A DNA stretch of 64,000 bases from an uncultured Desulfovibrionaceae bacterium (GCA_944324045.1 CALUUT010000051.1:1-64000), one strand, 5' to 3'; counted from the stretch's first letter, positions 26,033 to 34,523 are shown. A program made the numbers and translations. The notes: generated by a model from the sequence alone, not told the origin.

Positions 26033-28483
26033 ATGTTGAAAGAAGCCGTTCACCACCAGGCCACGGGAGAAAAGAACCTTCACGCTCCCAATATCAACTG
26101 GGAAACCGCGCCGCAACGGATTAAGGAACTCCGGGATTTTCTCCTGGACGCGCCGCAGCAACTTGCGCCGGAACGTCTGGAATGCCTGCTTGAGGTATAC
26201 AAGGAATACCGTGGAGAAGCGCCGATCTATATTCGGGCCAAACTTTTTGAAAAACTTCTGACCACAAAGCCTCTTTTCCTTGACGGCAACCCCATTGTGG
26301 GAACCATGACCGGAACGCGCGCCGGAGTATACGCCTATCCGGAATGGAACGTGGCCTGGATACGAAACGATCTGGACCGGGCCATGATGAGCCATCTTGG
26401 GGAAGTGAAAATGCCGGAATCAACCCGCAAGCTTCTGGAAGAAACCTACGAATTCTGGAACGGCCACACCACAATCGACCGGGCGAACGCTTTGTTCGAA
26501 GAGCTGTACGGCATCGACCCGCGTCCTCTGTTTCGCTGCGGGGCAATGTATGACGGTTGTTCGCACTCTGAAGGCTTGGGCGTGGCGGATTATCCGCGGG
26601 TGCTCAACGAGGGCATGGGCTCCATCCTCAAAGATGTGGAAGAACGCCTGCAACGCCTTCTGCCGCCTCGTGAGGCCAACAAAAACAAAATCGATTTTTA
26701 CCGCGCCGCAATTATTGTCCTGAAAGCGGCCATAGCCATGGCCAACCGGTATGCGGATCTTGCGGAAGAAACAGCGGCCAAGGAAACAGACCCCAAGGTC
26801 AAAGCCGAACTCCTGGATATCGCCGAAGTTTGCCGCCGGGTTCCCGAGCATCCTGCGCGCACCCTGCGCGAAGCCATGCAATCCTTCTGGTTCGTCCACC
26901 TCTGCCTTGACATAGATCAAATGGGTTGCGCCACCTCGCCCGGCCGTTACGGCCTTTATATGGACCCCTTTTACCAGAACGATCTGCGGGAAGGCCGGCT
27001 CACCCGCGAACAGGCTCTGACTCTGCTCAAATTTCAATGGATCAGGCATCTTGAAGTCGGCCACTATCAGGGACAGGACTATGCCCTGCTTCTGTCCGGA
27101 CACACCGGCCAGACCATCTCCATCGGCGGCGTAACCGCGGATGGACAGGACGCCACAACCGAAATGGACGAGCTTTTGCTTGAAACGCAAATAGCCATGA
27201 AAAACGTACAACCCACGCTCAGCCTGTTCTATCACCGGAACATGAAAGAAGACTTTTTGAACAAGGTTGTGGAGCTCATTCGTTGCGGCACGGGGCAGCC
27301 CCAGATCATGAACAATGACGTGGCCATTGCCCGAAATTTAAGCCGCTGGTCTGAAAACGGCATCACTCTTGAAGATGCGCGCAACGTGGCCAATTTCGGA
27401 TGCGTGGCTACCGGCGTTTGCGGAAAATCCACGCTGAACCATATCGAATGCATCTGGAATATGGCCAAACCGGTGGAACTTGCCCTGAACAACGGCTTTG
27501 ACCCTGTCACGAAAAAGCAAATAGGGCCGCAGACCGGCGATCCTGAATCGTTTGAAACCTTTGAGGACTTCTACAACGCGTTCAAAACCCAGATGGATCA
27601 TATCATGCATATGAACCGCCTGCATTCCTACATCGGCAACATGATGCGCGACAAGGTCACGCCCTGTCCGTTCCGCTCCGTCATGATCGGCGGCTGCATC
27701 GAACGCGGAGACTATGAACAGGCCAATGGCCCGTACTATCCGCAATCCGTCAGCATTTCCTGCGCTGGCATAGACGCGGCCAATTCCCTGAACGCTCTGC
27801 GGGACCTTGTCTATGAACGCAAAAAAGTTTCCATGAAAGATCTGCGCAAAGCGCTGGCCGCAAACTTTGAAGGCTTTGAAGACATTCAAAAAATGTGTCT
27901 CAATGCGCCCAAGCATGGAAACGACGACCTGAAAACCGATGAACTGACAAGACGCATGTATGCGGACGCAGCGGATCTCTATGACTTCTACGGCCCGGAT
28001 TATGCCGGCCGCAAGGGCAAATTCGACGCATATTCCATGTCCATCCACAACTACATGGGCAAATTGACCGGCGCCTTGCCTTCCGGCAGGAAAGGCGGCG
28101 TGGCGCTCACGGACGGCAGCGTTTCAGCGACGCCCGGAACAGATCATGAAGGAGTCACCGCGCTTGTGAATTCGGCGGCGCGCGTCATCGACACGGTCCG
28201 CTTCGCATCAAACCACTGCAACGTGAAATTCCATCCCTCAGCTCTGGAAGGTCCGGACGGAGCGCGCATGTTGCTTGGCATCATCAGGAGCTATTGCGAT
28301 ATGGGCGGCTCGCACATCCAGTTCAACTGCGTCAGTTCAGATACGCTTGTAGACGCGCAAAAGCATCCCGAAAACTACAAAGACCTGGTGGTCCGCGTGG
28401 CGGGATTCAGCGCATACTTTACCCGTCTGGACAAAGGCGTACAGGATGAAATCATAAAACGGACCGAATACAAGTCCGCATAA
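26033..28483 (+). CDS. Glycyl radical enzyme of unassigned function, lacking the usual Cys-x-Glu glutamate
   Basis: 816 residues, PFL-like fold. The C-terminal glycyl loop is RVAGFSAYF with the radical on Gly791. The thiyl cysteine is Cys457 in NFGCVATGVCGKS. In known diol/choline/hydroxyproline dehydratases, sulfonate lyases and arylacetate decarboxylases the cysteine is followed by x-Glu; here it is Cys-Val-Ala, so that acid/base is missing. The CC pair of pyruvate formate-lyase is absent too, although a second cysteine (Cys463) follows six residues on. SVMIGGCIERGDYEQANGP replaces the usual DDCI-GKDxxxGGA stretch. No small subunits of the benzylsuccinate-synthase type are encoded beside it. 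Start has AAGGAG. Substrate unknown; anaerobic, oxygen-sensitive chemistry is certain from the family. Confidence 0.95.
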   Translation: MLKEAVHHQATGEKNLHAPNINWETAPQRIKELRDFLLDAPQQLAPERLECLLEVYKEYRGEAPIYIRAKLFEKLLTTKPLFLDGNPIVGTMTGTRAGVYAYPEWNVAWIRNDLDRAMMSHLGEVKMPESTRKLLEETYEFWNGHTTIDRANALFEELYGIDPRPLFRCGAMYDGCSHSEGLGVADYPRVLNEGMGSILKDVEERLQRLLPPREANKNKIDFYRAAIIVLKAAIAMANRYADLAEETAAKETDPKVKAELLDIAEVCRRVPEHPARTLREAMQSFWFVHLCLDIDQMGCATSPGRYGLYMDPFYQNDLREGRLTREQALTLLKFQWIRHLEVGHYQGQDYALLLSGHTGQTISIGGVTADGQDATTEMDELLLETQIAMKNVQPTLSLFYHRNMKEDFLNKVVELIRCGTGQPQIMNNDVAIARNLSRWSENGITLEDARNVANFGCVATGVCGKSTLNHIECIWNMAKPVELALNNGFDPVTKKQIGPQTGDPESFETFEDFYNAFKTQMDHIMHMNRLHSYIGNMMRDKVTPCPFRSVMIGGCIERGDYEQANGPYYPQSVSISCAGIDAANSLNALRDLVYERKKVSMKDLRKALAANFEGFEDIQKMCLNAPKHGNDDLKTDELTRRMYADAADLYDFYGPDYAGRKGKFDAYSMSIHNYMGKLTGALPSGRKGGVALTDGSVSATPGTDHEGVTALVNSAARVIDTVRFASNHCNVKFHPSALEGPDGARMLLGIIRSYCDMGGSHIQFNCVSSDTLVDAQKHPENYKDLVVRVAGFSAYFTRLDKGVQDEIIKRTEYKSA

Positions 28484-28686
28484 CGAGTCCGCTCCGCGCG
28501 GGATGCGCCTTTACGCCGCATCCCGCGCAAATGCCCGGAATCGCGTCTTTGCGCTCTTTTTTTCAGCCAAGCCAGAACGCGCCCTCATCGAGACGGCCAA
28601 TAGGCTGAAGCGGATTTTTTTCGCGCCTGTCGCGAACTTTCTGAAATTGAGGACGGATCGCCCGCACGTTGCAAGGAGAGCGGCGT

Positions 28687-29586
28687 ATGAGCACAGGAAT
28701 GATCTACAATATTCAACGTCTTTCCACGAAAGACGGACCCGGAATCCGTACCGTCGTATTTTTCAAGGGATGTCCGTTACGCTGCCGGTGGTGCTGCAAC
28801 CCGGAATCGCAACGCCAGGAAGCAGAGCTGCTTGTTTTCAGCGCTCAATGCGTCCAGTGCGGCCGGTGCATGAATGCATGTCCGCGCCATGCCGTCTCCA
28901 TGCCGCTGGGCGGGACGCCCCGCCTTGACCGTTCGCTGTGCATGGCCTGCGGGACATGCGCCGATATCTGCCCGGTCAACGCCCGCGAGCTTTGCGGACG
29001 GGAAATGGAACTGGACGAAGTCATGCGCGTGGTGAAAAAAGATCTTGTCTATTACCGCAATACAGGCGGCGGCGTCACATGCAGCGGCGGAGAGGCCACC
29101 GTTCAAAGCGCCTTTCTTCTGGAGCTTCTGGAACGCTGTTTTTATTCCGGCATCCATACCGCTCTTGAAACCTGCGGATTCTGCGCCTGGGAAACCCTTG
29201 AAAAGGCGCTCCCATTTTTAAACCTTATATTATATGACGTAAAACACCTTGAATCTGGCGCACACCTGGAACTTACCGGCGCCGACAACGCGCGCATTCT
29301 TGAAAACCTCAAAAAACTGGCTGCCCGCAGCGCGCCTGTTATTTTGCGGATGCCCTTCATTCCTGGAAAAAACAATTCCCGCGAACATATTGAACAGCTC
29401 GGCGTATTCGCGGCGGAACATGATCTGCGGGACATACACCTTATTCCGCTTCATGGACTGGGACTCGCCAAATATTCGGCCTTGGACCGCCCTCAGCCGA
29501 ACGACACGCGCAATGAGCAGGGGCTCGCGCCGCGCGAGGCCGCGGACCTCCTCAGTCTATTCTCTCTAAATATTTCAATAATCTGA
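28687..29586 (+). CDS. Glycyl radical enzyme activating enzyme (radical SAM, two ferredoxin clusters)
   Basis: Uses S-adenosylmethionine and a [4Fe-4S] cluster to abstract hydrogen from the glycine of the upstream enzyme. 299 residues. Radical SAM cysteines: Cys29-PLR-Cys33-RW-Cys36. Then an inserted ferredoxin domain with CVQCGRCMNACP and CMACGTCADICP (about residues 55-100), as in activases of dehydratases, arylacetate decarboxylases and hydrocarbon-adding enzymes but not of pyruvate formate-lyase. TCSGGEATVQ matches the activase GGE motif. The ATG at 28687 follows AAGGAGAG; an in-frame start at 28669 lacks support. It sits 203 bases after the enzyme gene and is followed within 11 bases by the next gene. 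Confidence 0.94.
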   Translation: MSTGMIYNIQRLSTKDGPGIRTVVFFKGCPLRCRWCCNPESQRQEAELLVFSAQCVQCGRCMNACPRHAVSMPLGGTPRLDRSLCMACGTCADICPVNARELCGREMELDEVMRVVKKDLVYYRNTGGGVTCSGGEATVQSAFLLELLERCFYSGIHTALETCGFCAWETLEKALPFLNLILYDVKHLESGAHLELTGADNARILENLKKLAARSAPVILRMPFIPGKNNSREHIEQLGVFAAEHDLRDIHLIPLHGLGLAKYSALDRPQPNDTRNEQGLAPREAADLLSLFSLNISII

Positions 29587-29597
29587 AAGGAAAACTC

Positions 29598-29894
29598 ATG
29601 CTGACAATTACTCTGGATGAAAACGCCCAAAAAAGGCTGACCGATGTTCTTGGGGTAAACGACGCAGACGCCGTCAGAATTCGTGAATATACCATGGGAA
29701 GCGCCTGCAGAGCGCGCACGGTTCTTGGGCTGTCTCTGGAACGCAAAAACAGCCGTCCAAAAAGCAAGGATGAAGAAACTGCCGCATCTGGAATACGGTT
29801 TCTGGTGGAACAGGAACTCCTTGAACAGTATGGCGGCGCATTCCGGATTGCTGTGGACGAAAAAGGCGAACTTCTTGTTTTAACGCAGGAATAG
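29598..29894 (+). CDS. HesB/IscA-like (A-type Fe-S carrier-like) small protein with reduced cysteine set
   Basis: 98 residues. The order resembles HesB/IscA: short helix, a GSACRARTVLGLSLE strand with Cys37 at the first carrier-cysteine position, then GIRFLVEQELLEQYGG. The C-terminal Cys-Gly-Cys (or CC) that completes cluster binding in IscA/HesB proteins is absent; the chain ends LLVLTQE. AAAGGAAAA lies before the ATG, 11 bases after the activase stop, so the gene is the last cistron of the glycyl radical operon. A role in loading or protecting the activase clusters is attractive but inferred; with one cysteine it may act as a dimer or be structural. Confidence 0.68.
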   Translation: MLTITLDENAQKRLTDVLGVNDADAVRIREYTMGSACRARTVLGLSLERKNSRPKSKDEETAASGIRFLVEQELLEQYGGAFRIAVDEKGELLVLTQE

Positions 29895-30276
29895 ACGCAA
29901 CGGACGCCAGGGTAAAGCTTTGCCTCTGCATCTGCAACCGGGCGCGGAGATGTATGTGAATTTGCAGGACAAATCCCGGCCCTCAAGCGCTAGCAATAAG
30001 GCAGCAAAGCCCAAGAGGCGTTTTGCGCTTGGGAGGGATGTGCATCCCCTCCCAGGCTTTGCGCCCATCTGATACCCCGCGAGAAAAGGCGTGGGGTGGG
30101 GCTATATGGCCTTTTGGCCTTCGGTCTCAAACCACAGAGAAAGATAGATGAAAAAAAGATGCCGCCAGTCATGCATCATCATAAATGAGTGCCGCCATGA
30201 ACCGGAAAAAATCTTTTAAAACTCACCATGCTCACATGCCCATATCAGATTCCCATGAATTTTTTGCTTTTCACTG
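29895..30276. other. Intergenic region with clustered stem-loops before tRNA-Pro
   Basis: About 380 bases. Within 30004-30100, GCAAAGCC (30004-30011) pairs with GGCTTTGC (30055-30062), enclosing TGGGAGGGATG/CATCCCCTCCCA (one bulged base). A further stem ACCCCGCG...CGTGGGGT follows from about 30073. This looks like a structured RNA or a dispersed repeat, not a gene; the short frames here have no ribosome sites. Confidence 0.45.
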
Positions 30277-30303
30277 TTGACTTCTTCGTCAAGGGAGTAT
30301 AAA
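30277..30303 (+). promoter_or_regulatory. Probable promoter of tRNA-Pro
   Basis: TTGACT at 30277-30282 and TATAAA at 30298-30303 with a short 15-base spacer; the tRNA starts 17 bases after the -10 box. Confidence 0.5.
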
Positions 30304-30319
30304 CGCTTTTGCACAACGT

Positions 30320-30396
30320 CGGGATGTAGCGCAGTCTGGGAGCGCACTTGAATGGGGTTCAAGGGGTCGAAGGTTCAAATCCTTTCATCCCGACCA
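30320..30396 (+). tRNA. tRNA-Pro (anticodon GGG)
   Basis: Acceptor stem CGGGATG/CATCCCG, D stem GCGC/GCGC, anticodon stem CTTGA/TCAAG with loop ATGGGGT (anticodon GGG), T stem GAAGG/CCTTT, encoded ACCA. Confidence 0.96.
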
Positions 30397-30418
30397 GGAA
30401 TTTCAAACGAGACACCCC

Positions 30419-30448
30419 AAGGGGAACTATCTTATGATAGTTCCCCTT
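30419..30448 (+). terminator. Hairpin terminator after tRNA-Pro
   Basis: Perfect 13-bp stem AAGGGGAACTATC/GATAGTTCCCCTT with a TTAT loop. The T run is short, but the stem is very strong. Confidence 0.7.
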
Positions 30449-30508
30449 CTCGTTATGGCTTTAGCGGGTTGAGGGCCTGGAGATATTCAACCGAAGTCTA
30501 TAACAAAC

Positions 30509-30540
30509 AAGCGGCCTGTTTTCACAGGCCGCTTTTCCTT
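30509..30540. terminator. Bidirectional terminator between tRNA-Pro and the histidine kinase gene
   Basis: AAGCGGCCTGT/ACAGGCCGCTT, 11-bp perfect stem, TTTC loop, Ts on plus and an A/T flank on minus. It can end the tRNA transcript and the convergent kinase transcript. Confidence 0.75.
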
Positions 30541-30617
30541 TCTGCAAACAATATCCAAAATCAGATCGGCTCTTCCAGGAAAGCCGCGCCAGCGACAGCA
30601 AGCGCACTCCCTGGACA

Positions 30618-32057
30618 CTACAGCGTCTTAGGCTCACGTTTTACACAGGGGAGAGACACGCTAAAGCGTAATCCGATATCGCAGTTCTCAACGCTTGCGT
30701 TTCCATTATGACACGCCGCGATTTTTTTGATCAGCGTCAAGCCGAGGCCGGCGCCGTCAGAATCGCCTGTGCCTGCGCCTCTGAAAAAAGGCTCGAACAA
30801 TCGGGATAATATGGTTTCCTCGAGCCTGGCATGACTATTCTCCATGCACAAACGGGCAATACCGTCTTGTTCGCTCAAATTGAGCCGGACAAGACCGTTT
30901 TTGTCTGTATATTTAATTGCATTATCCAGTAAATTGGAGACAACCAACGACAACAGGGTTTCGTCGCCATGCACCCAGACATCCGGTTGGATGGCCAGGG
31001 AGAACGCCAAATTCTTTTCTGCAAGCAACGCTTCGTGGCGCAACGCGATATCCATGCAGAGCGTGGAAATATCGACCGTTTTCAATTCCAAATCGTCATG
31101 TTGCAAATCCAGCTTGCTGCTCAACAAGGAAGAGCTGACCAGCTTTTCCATGTGTTTGATTTCCTGCAACACATATCCGATATGCACGCAGGCAAGCGGC
31201 GTTCCTGAAGCATCAAGGATGAGTCGCGGCATCTTATCGCTGTTGCCGAAAACGCGCTGCCCGCGTTCCCGCGCCAGCGCCTCCAGTCCTTCCTCAATAA
31301 TAGTCGCGGAGATGCTCATGCGCGCCAAGGGAGAACGCATCTCATGCGAAAGATTGGCGACCAGTTCACGCATGCCCTTTATATTTTGCGACAAATTGTA
31401 GGCCATGCGGTTAACGGCGTTGGCGACCTGAGCGATTTCCTTTGGAGCGCGTTCCGTGACGCGCGCCTCAAGATTTCCGTTGGCTATATGCAGCACTTCC
31501 GAGCGAAGCCGCCGAAGAGGTCTGGCGATGCGCCACGCAACCCAGACGCTCAAGACGCCGCCAATAATGCAGGCGGCCGTCAGCCCCTGAAGAAACAAAG
31601 CGGACATGGGCGGATGGGGCAAACCTTTAAAGCCGACGCAGGCCACCGCGTCTCCATCTTTAAGGCGAATGGGCGCAAGGACCAGATATGATTCATCGGA
31701 AACGACGCTTTTGAGCACCGTGATCAGAGACCCCGGCGCCTTTACTGGCTTCATGGACGCTCTGTTCTCGTAGGCGAATTCCAAAGTTCGCTTCCCTACC
31801 ACCACCTTTCCATCAGGCGATTCAATCCAGAGTTTACGTGGAGAATTATTGAAAAAATCCATCAACGTCTCAATGGACGCCGTATCTTTTCCTTCAATTG
31901 CCGAAACGAGATTGGAAGTAACCGCCGTAATAATCCGCAAATCCATGTCATTTATGGAGCGAAACCGGAACATCAAAAAACTTGCCACGCATGAGACCAG
32001 CACAAGGAGGAGGGCATAGGCAAAAACCCGCTGCCACAAATGAGAAAATAAACGCAT
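30618..32057 (-). CDS. Sensor histidine kinase (CpxA/EnvZ-like architecture)
   Basis: 479 residues from the ATG at 32057 (MRLFSHLWQRVFAYALLLVL); a longer in-frame frame to 32348 runs into the regulator gene and is rejected. TM1 at about 8-30, a periplasmic sensor of about 130 residues, TM2 at about 155-178, then HAMP (RPLRRLRSEVLHIANGNLEARV split across two helices). The DHp domain has LSHEMRSPLAR (phospho-His238), and the ATPase domain has NLLDNAIKY and GAGLGLTLIKKI. It starts 11 bases after the response regulator stop. The signal sensed is unknown; architecture suggests envelope monitoring. Confidence 0.93.
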   Translation of the reverse strand: MRLFSHLWQRVFAYALLLVLVSCVASFLMFRFRSINDMDLRIITAVTSNLVSAIEGKDTASIETLMDFFNNSPRKLWIESPDGKVVVGKRTLEFAYENRASMKPVKAPGSLITVLKSVVSDESYLVLAPIRLKDGDAVACVGFKGLPHPPMSALFLQGLTAACIIGGVLSVWVAWRIARPLRRLRSEVLHIANGNLEARVTERAPKEIAQVANAVNRMAYNLSQNIKGMRELVANLSHEMRSPLARMSISATIIEEGLEALARERGQRVFGNSDKMPRLILDASGTPLACVHIGYVLQEIKHMEKLVSSSLLSSKLDLQHDDLELKTVDISTLCMDIALRHEALLAEKNLAFSLAIQPDVWVHGDETLLSLVVSNLLDNAIKYTDKNGLVRLNLSEQDGIARLCMENSHARLEETILSRLFEPFFRGAGTGDSDGAGLGLTLIKKIAACHNGNASVENCDIGLRFSVSLPCVKREPKTL

Positions 32058-32067
32058 ACCCGTTTTC

Positions 32068-32823
32068 TCAATCCTGCTTCGGGTTTCTGATTTTGCCGAT
32101 TTCTTCGTCCTTAATCCAACGGTATCCGGCGCCCCATACCGTATGAATAAGGGGTTCGCCGCACAATTTACGCAATGTATTGCGCGCACGGCTGATATAG
32201 ACGTCAATATTCCGGTCGTTGCAATGGTAATTTTCTCCAAAGGCCAGCGTTTGAATCGCATCGCGGGAAAGCACTTCATCTGGCCTTCCCATAAATGTCC
32301 GGATAATGCGGAATTCCGTCGAAGTAAGCTCCACGCTGTCATCTCCACGGTAAAGCCGCTGCCGCCTCAAATCCAATCGAATGGAGCCTACGCTAAGCAT
32401 GTCGGGATGTTTTTTCAGCGAGGAGTCGAATTCTTCACGGGAGGCGGCCCGACGGAGCACAGCTTTCATTCTGGCCAAAAGTTCTCGTGGATTGAACGGT
32501 TTTGGGAGATAATCATCCGCCCCCATTTCCAATCCCACGATACGGTCGGCGTCATTGCCCCGCGCGGTCAGCATGATGACCGGAATCCGCGATACGGCGC
32601 GCAAACGCTGCAAAACAACAAAACCGTCGTCGCCCGGAAGCATGACGTCCAGCAGAATGATATCCGGCCTCAGCTCCGCCGCCACAGCTTCAATATCCCG
32701 CCCATCGTCGCGAAACGTGATTTCGCACCCATAGGGCTCCAAAAAATCGCGCACGTTAATTTGCAGTCTGGAATCGTCGTCAACCAGCAAAGCATGGATT
32801 TTGGCGTCTTCTTCTCTGGACAT
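32068..32823 (-). CDS. OmpR-family response regulator
   Basis: 251 residues. Receiver domain: ALLVDDDSRL acidic pocket, phospho-acceptor Asp59 in LLDVMLPG, LTARG threonine region, and KPF lysine. The OmpR-type winged helix (about 145-240) has LTSTEFRIIRTFMGRPDEVLSR-like segments and DVYISRARNTLR. Expressed with the kinase. Divergent to a small gene at 33153, with two near-identical motif copies in the shared upstream region (see repeat), likely its binding sites. Confidence 0.95.
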   Translation of the reverse strand: MSREEDAKIHALLVDDDSRLQINVRDFLEPYGCEITFRDDGRDIEAVAAELRPDIILLDVMLPGDDGFVVLQRLRAVSRIPVIMLTARGNDADRIVGLEMGADDYLPKPFNPRELLARMKAVLRRAASREEFDSSLKKHPDMLSVGSIRLDLRRQRLYRGDDSVELTSTEFRIIRTFMGRPDEVLSRDAIQTLAFGENYHCNDRNIDVYISRARNTLRKLCGEPLIHTVWGAGYRWIKDEEIGKIRNPKQD

Positions 32824-32955
32824 ACCCGCTCCATACAGTAAAAAAACATATGTTCGGCCATGAAAAATATCTGTATGACTAAAGAACGGTTTCCGGCAAA
32901 AGCCCGATAAAAATATTTATTTATTTTGGCATAATAGGTAATATTCTCACACTGC

Positions 32956-33064
32956 TTGTCATATATTGTTACATTCGATGCGACAGATATGCCATGCGCA
33001 ATCAGACTGTTTTTGGCGTTGCCCATATCCTTATCTTTTAATTTTGTCATAAATTGCTACATCT
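32956..33064. repeat. Two direct copies of a ~19-21 bp motif upstream of the response regulator
   Basis: TTGTCATAwATTGyTACAT occurs at 32956-32974 and again at 33044-33062 (two mismatches in 19 bases, same orientation, 88 bases apart). The location between the regulator gene and a divergent small gene fits binding sites of the OmpR-type regulator, which usually prefers direct repeats. No other copy was noticed in the window. Confidence 0.6.
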
Positions 33065-33152
33065 TATAGGCTGCCTGCAATACTTTTCCGGGCTGCTTCA
33101 GATATATTGGCAAAAAATCAGGTCTGAATGCATAAAAATAGAGAGGCCTCAT

Positions 33153-33431
33153 ATGGAAAGAAGGGTACCGTCAGCGCCATTTAATGTTTCCGTGGTAAAA
33201 AAGTTTCTTTTGAACCTTAAGATTTCCAATGAAACCGGAGAACATCTCGGCGTATCCCCGACACAGCTTGAAGGCTGGATGCATGAACTTGCTTCCCAGC
33301 TGGATACCGTTTTCTTTGCAGCCGCCATGCGCGACACTACATCCGCGAAACCATGCGACATACAATTAAGTTCTGAAGAAATTCATTTCCTGTTGGACGG
33401 CTATACCCCCGCAAAATCAAAATATGCCTGA
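33153..33431 (+). CDS. Small HTH-like protein of unknown function
   Basis: 92 residues from the ATG at 33153, after GAGAGGCCTC; a longer frame back to 33054 is unsupported. The middle part VVKKFLLNLKISNETGEHLG followed by VSPTQLEGWMHEL looks like a helix-turn-helix or transposase-type HTH. No membrane segment. It is divergent from the two-component system and shares its control region with the duplicated motif, so it may belong to the same regulon. A strong inverted repeat follows the gene. Confidence 0.5.
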   Translation: MERRVPSAPFNVSVVKKFLLNLKISNETGEHLGVSPTQLEGWMHELASQLDTVFFAAAMRDTTSAKPCDIQLSSEEIHFLLDGYTPAKSKYA

Positions 33432-33513
33432 CGCGGCAACGCAAGCGCCCCGTCGCGGCAAAAAAATGGCGATGCAATCAAATTCCGCTCTTTTTTGTTC
33501 AGCATATATAAAC

Positions 33514-33564
33514 GGGCGGCGATTAAGCGAAAGCATATTGCCATACCGCGCTTAATTGCCGCCC
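33514..33564. terminator. Long inverted repeat between convergent genes
   Basis: GGGCGGCGATTAAGCG (33514-33529) pairs with CGCTTAATTGCCGCCC (33549-33564), 16 bp with one G-T wobble, 19-base loop. It lies between the small HTH-like gene and purC, which converge. Without T tracts it may be a processing or weak termination site. Confidence 0.45.
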
Positions 33565-33622
33565 GCATATTTGCCGCACAAAAAAACGTTTTTCCGCGGC
33601 CATAATTTAGGTAGAGAAAATC

Positions 33623-34327
33623 CTAGCTTCTGAACCGTTCGGCCAATTCCAGACCGGCCACGCGCTCACGGGTTCCAGCCTTAAATGCGCGGCAACATCC
33701 GGGTGAAATTTCATCAATGATGACAGGCTGACCATCTTCAGCCAGCCCCCACTCTATCTTGATATCCCACAAATCCAAACCGCGCGCCGTGAACATGGCC
33801 CGAATGGCTTCCATGACAGCGGCATTGCGCGACAGCAGATCATCCATAATCCTGGCGTCGACAATGCCGAGAGCGACCAGCGCGGAAGGAACGATAAGCG
33901 GATCGCCGGCGGCATCGTTTTTAAGAGTAATTTCAAATACAGGAGAAGGCAAAAGCATGCCGTCCTTGACGCCTGGAACCATGGCATACCGGCGCAAAAA
34001 ACTCCCGGTGCAAACCCAGCGAGTCACCCACTCCAAGCCTGGAGTAAACATTTTGGCCCGAAGCACATCCATGGACAAAGAAGACAGATCATAGGAAAGC
34101 ATATGCGTGCGTGCAATCTTTTTATCATTGATTTCCTTAAAGATTGCGGAAGACATGAGCAAGCACGCCTCGCCCTGCCCCGGAACGGTCTCTTCCGCAA
34201 GGTTATTTCCGCCCGGATCGATTTCGCCGGCGTCGTTTTTGGTGACCCTGTCGGTAAACACCAGATGCAGGGAGTTGGCGTCACGTTCATAAACATCTTT
34301 GGTCTTGCCGCGATATATAAGCTTCAT
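33623..34327 (-). CDS. purC: Phosphoribosylaminoimidazole-succinocarboxamide (SAICAR) synthase
   Basis: Ligates aspartate to CAIR in purine synthesis. 234 residues, normal length for short PurC. N-terminal MKLIYRGKTKDVYE (nucleotide-binding strand), GSFLRRY, LGIVDARIMDD, and WDIKIEWGLAEDGQPVIIDEISPG, where the Asp-Glu residues bind metal. The ATG at 34327 follows TTGGAGATG; a much longer in-frame frame to 34708 is not supported. Single-gene unit. Confidence 0.95.
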   Translation of the reverse strand: MKLIYRGKTKDVYERDANSLHLVFTDRVTKNDAGEIDPGGNNLAEETVPGQGEACLLMSSAIFKEINDKKIARTHMLSYDLSSLSMDVLRAKMFTPGLEWVTRWVCTGSFLRRYAMVPGVKDGMLLPSPVFEITLKNDAAGDPLIVPSALVALGIVDARIMDDLLSRNAAVMEAIRAMFTARGLDLWDIKIEWGLAEDGQPVIIDEISPGCCRAFKAGTRERVAGLELAERFRS

Positions 34328-34523
34328 AACATCTCCAATGTTGCCTGTCATACTACAATGCGCGCGTTTGCCTTTGCTCCATGTATCCGCCGCTTCAGTG
34401 CAAGGCAAGAAAAAAAACATCGCCGCCAAACAGATCATTAAACCGCAGGAAGCGCAAATCGTGCGATACGGCAAAACCTTACAGACGGAATCTCCCGTTT
34501 GTTCCTCTTCTTCCCAAAGAGGA

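Noticed and set aside
29880-30068. 62-codon minus frame over the structured spacer
   Set aside because: Its sequence follows from the stem-loops; no ribosome site or family match, and it would run into the HesB-like gene.
32058-32348. N-terminal extension of the histidine kinase frame
   Set aside because: It would overlap the response regulator by over 280 bases; the ATG at 32057 starts directly with the expected first membrane helix.
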